Origin: Streptomyces sp. NRRL WC-3626 | Lineage (GTDB): Bacteria; Actinomycetota; Actinomycetes; Streptomycetales; Streptomycetaceae | Direction: 5' to 3' | Length of the DNA stretch: 64,000 bases | NCBI RefSeq assembly: GCF_000718785.1 | Contig: NZ_JOCA01000014.1 | Coordinates: forward strand, 1-64,000 | Part shown: positions 57,084-64,000 of the stretch, piece after piece | Layout: each line of letters opens with the position of its first letter | How positions within the stretch are numbered: position 1 is the stretch's first letter | Translations under genes and position numbers: made by a program | Notes under the pieces: generated by a model | Seen by the model: only the letters and a program-made list of their open reading frames with translations | Told to the model about the DNA's origin: nothing | The model's database searches: none

Positions 57084-57476
57084 TCAGGCGGCCAGGCAGA
57101 GCCCGTTGTGCGCGGAGCCGGACGCTCCGCGGGGCGCGGTGGCGGCCCGCCGGGCGGTGACGCGGACGAGTTCCGTGTGGGCCCGGGTCAGCAGATCGCC
57201 GAGTCCGAGGCCGAGCGCCTGGGCGGCGGCCGCGAGGACCTCCGAGGATGCCTCCTTGCGGCCCCGCTCCACCTCGGAGAGATAGGGCATGGAGATCCGG
57301 GCGGCGTCGGCGACGTCCTTCAGGGTCCGCTCCTGGGCGAGCCGCTCGCCGCGGAGCACGTCTCCGACGAGGTCGCGCAGCAGCGGTTCCCTGGGGGCGG
57401 GGGCCGGGGCGGGCCGCAGGGGGATGACGCGGGCTTGTCGGGGCGCGGCGGGTCCGGCCGTCTCTTGACTGGTCAC
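57084..57476 (-). CDS. popR: PopR/ClgR-like HTH regulator ending in an Ala-Ala degron
   Basis: 130 aa XRE-type HTH protein, GTG start. The HTH is LAQERTLKDVADAARISMPYLSEVERGRKEASSEVLAAAAQALGL (about residues 46-90), the ClgR/PopR pattern with PYLSEVERGRKE. The C-terminus is HNGLCLAA. In S. lividans PopR activates the clpP3 clpP4 operon and is itself degraded by ClpP, depending on its terminal alanines (from memory). It converges with the clpP pair, 15 bases between stops. The palindrome upstream of clpP is its likely target. Confidence 0.85.
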   Translation of the reverse strand: MTSQETAGPAAPRQARVIPLRPAPAPAPREPLLRDLVGDVLRGERLAQERTLKDVADAARISMPYLSEVERGRKEASSEVLAAAAQALGLGLGDLLTRAHTELVRVTARRAATAPRGASGSAHNGLCLAA

Positions 57477-57634
57477 CTGCCCAGCCTAGGAATTCAGCCG
57501 CCGAGGGGAAGGGACCGGCGTTCCGCCCTGAGTGAAGCCGCACCGGGCGCGGCCGCGGCCGCTCCGCCGTACCATCGGACGTACGAGTGGCTACGGGTGC
57601 GCACCATTTTTTCGATCCTTTCGGAGGATGGTGG

Positions 57635-57659
57635 GCATGGCTTCGCATGACCTGGGTAC
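57635..57659 (+). promoter_or_regulatory. SigB-type promoter for the second sigma gene
   Basis: GCAT (57635-57638), 15-base spacer, GGGTAC (57654-57659): exact GNNT-N14-16-GGGTAC. The sigma start codon is 50 bases downstream. A small hairpin (ATCCT/AGGAT, 57615-57629) lies just upstream. This predicts that the gene is transcribed by itself or a sibling SigB-type sigma factor. Confidence 0.55.
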
Positions 57660-57708
57660 TCGCAGGGCTCAGGCACATGTCCGCCGGTGACGTTCGTGGG
57701 GAGAGGCA

Positions 57709-58593
57709 ATGGAGACCGCCGTGATCCGGTCGCAGGCGCAGACGGTCGAGGAGCACTCCGCCGGAACGGGTGACGCGGGCGGGCGGGACGTGGTGGACCC
57801 GCGTGCCGTGGCCCCGCGCGACGCACGGCAGCTGTCCCGCCAGTTCTTCCGCCGGCTCGCGGAGCTGGAGGAGGGCACGCACGAGTACCAGTACGCGCGC
57901 AGCACCCTCATCGAGATGAACATGTCCCTCGTACGGTTCGCGGCCGGGCGGTTCCGCGGCCGGGGCGACGACATGGACGACATCGTGCAGACCGGCATGA
58001 TCGGTCTGATCAAGGCCATCGACCGGTTCGAGCTGTCCCGCGAGGTCGAGTTCACCTCCTTCGCGCTGCCGTACATCGTCGGTGAGATCAAGCGTTTCTT
58101 CCGGGACACCACGTGGGCCGTGCATGTGCCGCGCCGGCTCCAGGAGCTGCGGGTGGAGCTGGCGAAGGCCCGCGAGGAGCTCGCCAGCCGGCTGGACCGG
58201 GAGCCCACGGTCGGTGAGCTCGCCACTCTGATGAACATCACGGAGCAGCAGGTCGTCGAGGGGCAGATCGCGGCGAACGGGTACAACTCGTCGTCGCTGG
58301 ACGCGGCCCTGACCGGTGACGGCCCGGAGCACGGCGAGGCCGTGCTGGCCGACTTCATCGGTGTCGAGGAGAAGGGGCTGCGCCTCGTCGAGGACTTCCA
58401 GTCGCTCGCCCCGCTGATGGCCGAGCTCAGCGAACGGGACAGGGAGATCATCCATCTGCGGTTCGTCGAGGAGGCGACGCAGGCGGAGATCGGCGAGCGG
58501 CTCGGCTGCTCGCAGATGCATGTGTCCCGGCTGATCAAGCGGATCATCACGCGGCTGCGCGAGGGCATGCTGGGCGAGCTCGGCTGCGCCTGA
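57709..58593 (+). CDS. SigB/SigF-family RNA polymerase sigma factor
   Basis: 294 aa, ATG with GGGGAGAGG a few bases upstream. Region 2: LIEMNMSLVRFAAGRFRGRGDDMDDIVQTGMIGLIKAIDRFELSREVEFTSFALPYIVGEIKRFFRDTTWAVHVPRRLQEL; region 3: LATLMNITEQQVVEGQIAANGYNSSSLDAAL; region 4: LSERDREIIHLRFVEEATQAEIGERLGCSQMHVSRLIKRIITRL. Convergent with an anti-sigma-like gene, stops 16 bases apart. The location beside clpP genes suggests SigL of S. coelicolor, from memory. A SigB-type promoter lies upstream. Confidence 0.92.
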   Translation: METAVIRSQAQTVEEHSAGTGDAGGRDVVDPRAVAPRDARQLSRQFFRRLAELEEGTHEYQYARSTLIEMNMSLVRFAAGRFRGRGDDMDDIVQTGMIGLIKAIDRFELSREVEFTSFALPYIVGEIKRFFRDTTWAVHVPRRLQELRVELAKAREELASRLDREPTVGELATLMNITEQQVVEGQIAANGYNSSSLDAALTGDGPEHGEAVLADFIGVEEKGLRLVEDFQSLAPLMAELSERDREIIHLRFVEEATQAEIGERLGCSQMHVSRLIKRIITRLREGMLGELGCA

Positions 58594-58609
58594 CGGCGGG
58601 AGAAGGGCG

Positions 58610-59068
58610 TCAGCCGGCGTCGACGAGGGGCAGCACCGCGCACACGCGCTTGCCGACCGGTACGCGTTCCACGCTGACGTCCCTGGCGAGTGCGCGGACG
58701 ATCTCCAGGCCGTGCCGGCCGACGCGTTCGGGGTCGCGGGGGAAGACCCGGGGCAGATGGGCGCTGCTGTCGTAGACCGTCACCGTGAGCGCGGTGTCCG
58801 TGCCCTCCAGCTCGAGGATGTACGGCCCCTCGCTGTGCCGGTCCGCGTTGGTGACGAGTTCGCTGACCACCAGCAGGACCGCGCCGTCGGCGCGTTCGTC
58901 GACGACGGCGCACCACTCGGTCCTGAGCTGCTGGAGGAACTGCGCCGCGAACGACCGCGCCTCGGCGATGCATCCCGGCTCGCCGGTGAAGTGTGCCGCG
59001 CGCCGCAGCGGCTCCACGGGCACGTCGAAACCAGTCGGTATCACTGCCCCGTCCAGGTGGTAGATCAT
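58610..59068 (-). CDS. HATPase-domain anti-sigma-factor-like protein
   Basis: 152 aa. RsbW-type GHKL domain with N-box LLVVSELVTNADRHSEGPY (about residues 65-83), G1 region VTVYDSSAHLPRVFP and G2 region RVGRHGLEIVRALARDV, ending GKRVCAVLPLVDAG. The N-terminal about 45 residues are an extension (MIYHLDGAVIPTGFDVPVEPLRRAAHFTGEPGC). Next to a SigB/SigF-type sigma gene tail to tail, so it is a plausible partner. A good SigB-type promoter lies 52 bases upstream of its start. Confidence 0.84.
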   Translation of the reverse strand: MIYHLDGAVIPTGFDVPVEPLRRAAHFTGEPGCIAEARSFAAQFLQQLRTEWCAVVDERADGAVLLVVSELVTNADRHSEGPYILELEGTDTALTVTVYDSSAHLPRVFPRDPERVGRHGLEIVRALARDVSVERVPVGKRVCAVLPLVDAG

Positions 59069-59119
59069 GCGCTTCTCTCTGCGAAGCCGGGCGTGCCGGA
59101 CTCATCTGCACCAGTCCTG

Positions 59120-59144
59120 GTACCCCGACTCCCGCTCCGCATTC
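59120..59144 (-). promoter_or_regulatory. SigB-type promoter for the anti-sigma-like gene
   Basis: Minus strand GAAT (59144-59141), 15-base spacer, GGGTAC (59125-59120), an exact fit to GNNT-N14-16-GGGTAC. The anti-sigma-like start at 59068 is 52 bases downstream of the -10. It would form negative feedback with a SigB-type sigma factor. Confidence 0.5.
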
Positions 59145-59215
59145 CACCCTGATCCGTGTGCGGCCTCGCGGGGCGGGGAACCCGGTTTTTCGCCGGGAAC
59201 GGCGGAAGGGGCCCC

Positions 59216-59800
59216 ATGAACGCACTGACGGCGGTACGGAGCCTGACGACGCTGCCCGTGGTCACCCTGGGCGGGGACGCGGTGGCGCATGTCAAGGACA
59301 CGGTGTTCGACCCGGAGGCCGGGCGGATCGCGAGTTTCACCCTCACCGGCCGGACCCTGCTGTCGGGTCCGCTGCCGCGGGATCTGCCGTGGGCGGCGGT
59401 GCACTGTCTGGGCCGGCACGCGGTGATGGTCCGTGACGAGGGGGCGCTGTGCGCGCTGCCGCTGTCGGTGGCGCGCCGTGACGCCGTGCGCGGGCGGCTG
59501 CTGGGGGCGCATGTCATGACCGACGACGGCGATCTGGTGGGCACGGTGCTGGACGTCCTGGTGGAGGGCGGCACCAGCGGGCGGCTCGTCGCGTTCCGGC
59601 TGGCCGCGCACCGGGAGCTGGTGCACGGGACCCGGCACCGCAGGCACCGGGTGTACGTGCCGCGGGGTGAGGCGCTGAGCGTCTCCGGCCGGACGCTGGT
59701 GATCCCGGCGCACGCGACGACGTACGTCACCGACGATCTGCCGGCCTTCACCGCCCGGGTCGGCGCGTACCACGACCGCGGCGGGAGGGCGGCCTCATGA
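59216..59800 (+). CDS. PRC-barrel protein, two barrels
   Basis: 194 aa. Two PRC-barrel-like repeats: residues about 10-85 (RSLTTLPVVTLGGDAVAHVKDTVFDPEAGRIASFTL) and about 95-175 (VRGRLLGAHVMTDDGDLVGTVLDVLVEGGTSGRLVAFRL). Start ATG 59216 with GGAAGGGGC upstream; a longer frame is possible. It overlaps the next PRC-barrel gene by 4 bases (ATGATG), so the two are translated together. Function unknown; PRC-barrel proteins often sit near stress sigma genes in streptomycetes. Confidence 0.82.
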   Translation: MNALTAVRSLTTLPVVTLGGDAVAHVKDTVFDPEAGRIASFTLTGRTLLSGPLPRDLPWAAVHCLGRHAVMVRDEGALCALPLSVARRDAVRGRLLGAHVMTDDGDLVGTVLDVLVEGGTSGRLVAFRLAAHRELVHGTRHRRHRVYVPRGEALSVSGRTLVIPAHATTYVTDDLPAFTARVGAYHDRGGRAAS

Positions 59801-60228
59801 TGCTGTTCTCGCGGGTGCGCGGGCTGCCCGTGCTGACGCTGGGCGACGCGGACCGGGTGGGGGTGGTGCGTGCCCTGACGGTCGACGCGGGCTCCGGGGA
59901 GGTCACGCACGTACGGATACGGCGCGGGCGGATGCGCAAGGAGGCCGTGGTGGCGTGGGACGCCCTGGGCGCGGTCGGCCCGGACCTGCTGATCGCGCGC
60001 CCGGCCGGCGACCCCTCCGGGGTCCCGCCCCATCACGACCTGGTGGGCAGCAGGGTGCTGACGGAGTGCGGCGAGGAGCGCGGCACCGTGCTCGACGCGG
60101 CGTTCGATCCCGCCACCGCCCGGATCGAGGCGGTGCTGACGACGCGCGGCGAACTGCCGGCCGGGCGGCTGCTGGGCCTCGGCGATCACGCCCTGGTGAT
60201 CCGGACGGGCCACGGGCATCCCGGTTAG
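59797..60228 (+). CDS. PRC-barrel protein
   Basis: 143 aa, starts MMLFSRVRGLPVLTLGDADRVGVVRALTVDAGSGEVTHVRIR and has a second PRC-like unit at about residues 75-135 (DLVGSRVLTECGEERGTVLDAAFDPATARIEAVL). ATG overlaps the previous PRC-barrel gene by 4 bases. Both have similar lengths of repeat and probably arose by duplication. No signal peptide or transmembrane segment. Confidence 0.82.
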   Translation: MMLFSRVRGLPVLTLGDADRVGVVRALTVDAGSGEVTHVRIRRGRMRKEAVVAWDALGAVGPDLLIARPAGDPSGVPPHHDLVGSRVLTECGEERGTVLDAAFDPATARIEAVLTTRGELPAGRLLGLGDHALVIRTGHGHPG

Positions 60229-60274
60229 GGTCTCCCGGCGGGCGGGGCGGGCCGGGGCTGCTTAGCGTGCAGGA

Positions 60275-61549
60275 GTGAACGCACGTACCGCTTCCGGCCC
60301 TCCGGCGGCCCGGCACGGCTGGGCGGGGGCCCTCGCCACGGTCCTGGGCACGCTGGTCGCCATGGGGCTGGTGGCCGCGCCGGGTCTGTGGGCGGCCGGC
60401 GCCACGGACCTCCCCGGGGACTCGTTCCCCCGGGTGCTGGCGGCGACCCTGGTCACGGCGGTCGGCGGCTCGGTGAAGCTCTCCGGGGACGCCGGTGAAC
60501 TGGCCGGTACGGAGGGCGGCCTGACGGTGATTCCGCTGTCCGTCACCCTCGCCGGGGCGCTGGTCGCCGGCTGGGGGTTCCTGCGTCCGCTGCGGCACCG
60601 GGCGGTGGCGGGGGCGCCGGAACTGGCCGGGTGGGCGGCACGGATCGCCGTCCTGTGGCTGCTCGCGGTGCTCGGTCTCGCGCTGGCCGCACGGCACACG
60701 TACGAACTGTCCCTCGGGGAGGGCCCGCTGGGCGACCTGGGGGATCTGTTCGGGATCAGACCGGTGGTGGGGTTCTCCACCGATGTGGTGCCGACCGTCC
60801 TGATCGGTCTGGTGTGGCTGGCGGGCGTACTGCTGGTGGCGCTGATGGTGTCGCGCGGCGCCCCGCTGCCGGCCGGGCTGCTGCGCCTGCAGACGTCGCT
60901 GCGGCCGGCGGCGTACGCGATGCTGCTGCTGTTGGTGGCCGCCGTCGGCATCGGCCTGGTGATCGCGCTGGTCGTCGCCGCCACCCGGGGGCATCCGGCG
61001 GGCACGTTCGCCGTGATCCTGCTGGGGCTGCCCAACGTGGTCTGGCCGGCGCTGACGATCGGGCTGGGTGCCACCTGGAACGGCAGGGTGGAGGGGCCGT
61101 TCGGGCTGCCCATGCCGCAGGTGCTGGACGAGGTGCTGCGCGCCCCGGACGTCTCCGCACTGAATCTGGGCACCCTCACCGAACACGACGGCGGGAAGTG
61201 GTGGCTGCTGCTGGTGGTGAGCGCGGTGCTGCTGTGCGCCGCCGCGTTCGTGATGGCGGCCGGCTCCCCCGCCCGGGTCCGGGCGTGGCAGCACGCCGTG
61301 CACATGGCGGTGGCGCTGGCACTGACCGTGCTGATGATCTGCCTGATGGCCCGGATCTCCGCGCGGATCGGCCTGTCCGTGCTCGGCATCGGCGAGCTGG
61401 GCGAGGGCCTGTCCGGGCAGGTGCTGCTGAGGCCGCGGCTGTGGGGCGCCCTGGGGCTTGCCCTGCTGTGGGGCCTGGCCACCGGGTTCGCGGGGGCGTT
61501 CCTGGCGCGCGCGGTACGACGTCCGGAGGGGGCGGGGGCCGAACGCTGA
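60275..61549 (+). CDS. Streptophobe-family membrane protein
   Basis: 424 aa from GTG 60275. About nine to ten hydrophobic helices, e.g. GALATVLGTLVAMGLVAAPGLWAAG, PLSVTLAGALVAGWGFL, IAVLWLLAVLGLALAA, VLIGLVWLAGVLLVALMV, YAMLLLLVAAVGIGLVIALVVAA, FAVILLGLPNVVWPALTIGLGATW. The LPNVVWPALTIGLGATW block and the overall layout are those of the streptophobe family (Streptomyces-specific hydrophobic proteins, function unknown). Stands alone in the same direction as the PRC-barrel genes, 46 bases after them. Confidence 0.8.
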   Translation: MNARTASGPPAARHGWAGALATVLGTLVAMGLVAAPGLWAAGATDLPGDSFPRVLAATLVTAVGGSVKLSGDAGELAGTEGGLTVIPLSVTLAGALVAGWGFLRPLRHRAVAGAPELAGWAARIAVLWLLAVLGLALAARHTYELSLGEGPLGDLGDLFGIRPVVGFSTDVVPTVLIGLVWLAGVLLVALMVSRGAPLPAGLLRLQTSLRPAAYAMLLLLVAAVGIGLVIALVVAATRGHPAGTFAVILLGLPNVVWPALTIGLGATWNGRVEGPFGLPMPQVLDEVLRAPDVSALNLGTLTEHDGGKWWLLLVVSAVLLCAAAFVMAAGSPARVRAWQHAVHMAVALALTVLMICLMARISARIGLSVLGIGELGEGLSGQVLLRPRLWGALGLALLWGLATGFAGAFLARAVRRPEGAGAER

Positions 61550-61560
61550 CGCGGGGCCGG

Positions 61561-61971
61561 TCAGGCGACCGGGACGCCGATGCCACGGGCGGCGCGCTGC
61601 ATGCGCAGGGCGTCCACGGACTCGGCCAGCAGTTCGTACTCGGTGGTCTCGTCGCCGGTCGCGAGGCGCACCATCCGTCCGGCGGCGAGCGTCTCGGCCA
61701 CCTCATCCTGCCGGGCGACGTCCCCGCACCAGGTGCGCAGCACATCGGGTACGTCGGGCACGTCGTCGGCGACGGGGACGAGCGCACCCGGCGGTAAGTG
61801 CTCGGCGTCGGGCCGCGGGTCGAGGCGCTCGGCGATCCACAGGGCACGGTCGCGCAGCCACCACAGGGCGAGGGCGAGGGTGGGCGCCCGGTAGGTTCCG
61901 AGCGGTACGCCGATGCGCCGGCCGTCACAGACTCCGTAGGCGGTGACATGGCACAGGAATTCGTCGTGCAC
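61561..61971 (-). CDS. Hypothetical protein
   Basis: 136 aa from GTG 61971, which has GGGGGAGGGAAT directly upstream; the open frame upstream (to 62079) is Arg-rich and not protein-like. Sequence VHDEFLCHVTAYGVCDGRRIGVPLGTYRAPTLALALWWLRDRALWIAERLDPRPDAEHLPPGA... with no recognised domain. Two Cys near the N-terminus. It converges with the streptophobe gene, 11 bases between stops. Confidence 0.6.
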   Translation of the reverse strand: MHDEFLCHVTAYGVCDGRRIGVPLGTYRAPTLALALWWLRDRALWIAERLDPRPDAEHLPPGALVPVADDVPDVPDVLRTWCGDVARQDEVAETLAAGRMVRLATGDETTEYELLAESVDALRMQRAARGIGVPVA

Positions 61972-62283
61972 ATTCCCTCCCCCGCTGCGTCGCTCGCCCG
62001 CCGGGCCGGGCCGGCTGCCCGCCTCGTGGCTCGCATGCTGTGCGTGAGTGCGCCGTCGCGCGGTGTGAAGCGCTCTCATTGTCGAGTATGTTCACCTCTG
62101 AAACACTGTCACCATGTGTTTCCGGCCAGACTCCTGGCATATTCACCGCCCGGCGTGGCCGAAACCGTGCGGTGATGGCCGGCGGACGGCATATGACCTC
62201 GGGGGTAATCGACGTCCGTGCGGGGTGGCGGGCACTGTGGGGGTGTCCGACCGGCAGACACGATCTCACTTGGGGGATTCGCC
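61972..62283. other. Divergent intergenic region with an inverted repeat
   Basis: 312 bases between the minus-strand hypothetical gene and the SnoaL-like gene. It is less GC-rich at 62070-62150, consistent with a promoter area, and contains the inverted repeat at 62100-62122. Short frames in it are not protein-like. GGGTAA at 62202-62207 has no matching upstream element. Confidence 0.5.
62100..62122. promoter_or_regulatory. Inverted repeat, possible regulator site
   Basis: GAAACAC (62100-62106) and GTGTTTC (62116-62122) are perfect arms with a 9-base spacer in an AT-richer stretch of the divergent gap. Size and symmetry suit a dimeric repressor. No regulator gene is adjacent, so the protein is unknown. 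Confidence 0.5.
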
Positions 62284-62685
62284 ATGACCACAGCCGCACA
62301 TCGTTACGACGCCGTCGTCGCCCGCTACTTCGAGGCCTGGAACGCCGAGGGTTCCCAGGCGCGTGCCAAGGCCGTCGCCGACGTCTGGACCGCGGACGGG
62401 AGCTACACCGACCCGCTGGCCGACGCCGTCGGCCACGAGGCGATCAGCACGATGATCGGGGCGGTGCGTGAGCAGTTCCCGGGCTTCGAGTTCCGGCTCA
62501 CCGGTGCCGTGGACGGCCATCACGACACGGCCCGCTTCTCGTGGGAACTGGTGAACGCGGCTGAGGGCACCCCCTCTGGGGAAGGCTCGGCGCCGGTCGC
62601 GGGGTCCGACGTGATCACGCTCACCGCGGACTCCCGCATCCGCGCGGTATACGGCTTCCTGGACCGCGTCCCCGCGGGGGCGTAG
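62284..62685 (+). CDS. SnoaL-like/NTF2-fold protein
   Basis: 133 aa. MTTAAHRYDAVVARYFEAWNAEGSQARAKAVADVWTADGSYTDPLADAVGHEAISTMIGAVREQFPGFEFRLTG is the classic SnoaL-like polyketide cyclase/NTF2 pattern, with the DP(L) and GxxAI elements. Such proteins range from cyclases and isomerases to small-ligand binders. ATG 62284 has GGGGGA about 8 bases upstream. No biosynthetic genes nearby, so a function cannot be assigned. Confidence 0.83.
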   Translation: MTTAAHRYDAVVARYFEAWNAEGSQARAKAVADVWTADGSYTDPLADAVGHEAISTMIGAVREQFPGFEFRLTGAVDGHHDTARFSWELVNAAEGTPSGEGSAPVAGSDVITLTADSRIRAVYGFLDRVPAGA

Positions 62686-62695
62686 CCCACGTCCG

Positions 62696-62741
62696 CCGTC
62701 CGCGGGCCGTCGTGCCGCCGGGGCGGCACGACGGCCCACGG
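62696..62741. terminator. Strong hairpin terminator between convergent genes
   Basis: GGGCCGTCGTGCCGC (62702-62716) pairs with GCGGCACGACGGCCC (62721-62735), a perfect 15-bp stem with a CGGG loop; outer GTCCG/CGGAC pairs extend it to about 20 bp with one mismatch. It serves the SnoaL-like and aldo/keto reductase genes from both sides. Confidence 0.87.
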
Positions 62742-62760
62742 ACGGGCGCGGTGCCCGGCG

Positions 62761-63777
<1,017 letters not shown>

Positions 63778-63848
63778 ACATGACTGACGGTTCCGTCGAA
63801 CCGTCCCTCCACTCTGTCGTGACCTGCGGGCAGTGGTCCAACAGAAGA

Positions 63849-63869
63849 ATCCGATGGAATTCAGCGGAT
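63849..63869. promoter_or_regulatory. LysR-type binding site candidate
   Basis: ATCCG (63849-63853), 11-base spacer, CGGAT (63865-63869): an interrupted palindrome of the T-N11-A kind bound by LysR proteins, 14 bases upstream of the lysR start and in the gap to the divergent aldo/keto reductase gene. Confidence 0.55.
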
Positions 63870-63882
63870 ACGCTTCTCAATC

Positions 63883-64000
63883 ATGGAACTGCGTCACCTC
63901 CAGCACTTCGTCGCCGTGGCCGAGGACCAGCACTTCACCCGCGCGGCGGAGCGGCTGATGGTCTCCCAGTCGGGCCTGTCCGCGTCCATCCGCGCGCTGG
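63883..64000 (+). CDS. LysR-family regulator, 5' end only
   Basis: The first 39 codons before the window ends: [39 protein letters not shown], the winged-helix DNA-binding start of a LysR regulator with the recognition helix [12 protein letters not shown]. Divergent from the aldo/keto reductase, which it probably regulates. The effector domain lies outside the window. Confidence 0.92.
   Translation, partial: MELRHLQHFVAVAEDQHFTRAAERLMVSQSGLSASIRAL

Overview
The window is about 64 kb of very GC-rich, gene-dense actinobacterial DNA, almost certainly from a Streptomyces chromosome. Signs of this are the GTG starts, the WhiB-like and SsgA-like proteins, a streptophobe-family membrane protein, several SigB/SigF-type sigma factors with HATPase anti-sigma partners, and a ClpP pair next to a PopR-like regulator. 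From memory, the gene order resembles the region of the S. coelicolor right arm that carries a second treS/glgB set, an rsb cluster, sigM, clpP3/clpP4 and sigL. That resemblance is recollection and was not searched.

Layout. 1-4194: glycogen/trehalose operon (treS 3' end, mak, glgB), followed by a carboxylate-amine ligase (4302-5390), a small membrane protein and an acyl-CoA-synthetase-like gene. 7865-9095: two HATPase anti-sigma-like proteins and a PRC-barrel protein. 9414-20759: a large signalling island on the + strand. It holds a multi-HAMP hybrid histidine kinase, an ANTAR-GAF-PAS-PP2C phosphatase, a STAS protein, then RsbR, RsbS, RsbT, an RsbT/RsbX-like fusion and an RsbU-like phosphatase, many coupled by 1-4 nt overlaps. 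The kinase is frameshifted at about 9890 inside a collapsed HAMP repeat. 20886-24543: NDH-2 and a FUSC transporter. 24657-26856 (minus): two small proteins, a SigB/SigF-family sigma factor and an anti-sigma-like protein. 27002-28096: a small unknown gene, a structured intergenic RNA candidate and an orphan cNMP-binding protein.

28191-41305: mostly metabolic and regulatory genes (MFS exporter, ArgO/ArgP pair, TetR with saccharopine-dehydrogenase-like gene, WhiB, FAD dehydrogenase with TetR, AlkB-like, acyltransferase, MBL hydrolase, DUF4032, universal stress protein). 41506-44989: an overlapping three-gene unit encoding a receiver/thioredoxin-reductase-like fusion, a cNMP-domain histidine kinase and a UBP zinc finger. 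45047-55574: AIM24, threonine dehydratase, pseudokinase, serine hydrolase, F420/LLM enzyme, SsgA-like protein, DUF6328, aldo/keto reductase, RNase HI and VOC proteins. 55807-60228: two ClpPs, a PopR-like regulator, a second SigB/SigF-family sigma factor, an anti-sigma-like protein and two PRC-barrel proteins. 60275-64000: streptophobe protein, small unknown, SnoaL-like protein, aldo/keto reductase and a truncated divergent LysR gene.

How it fits together. The unifying theme is the general stress response. Two SigB/SigF-type sigma factors, four HATPase anti-sigma-like proteins, a complete RsbRST(X)U stressosome-type set and three PP2C-type proteins lie in one region. Promoter-like motifs of the GNNT-N14-16-GGGTAC class stand upstream of the STAS gene, the second sigma gene, the SsgA-like gene, one anti-sigma gene and one PRC-barrel gene. 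This suggests the island is both regulator and target of SigB-type sigma factors. All functional statements come from reading the translations; no database search was run.
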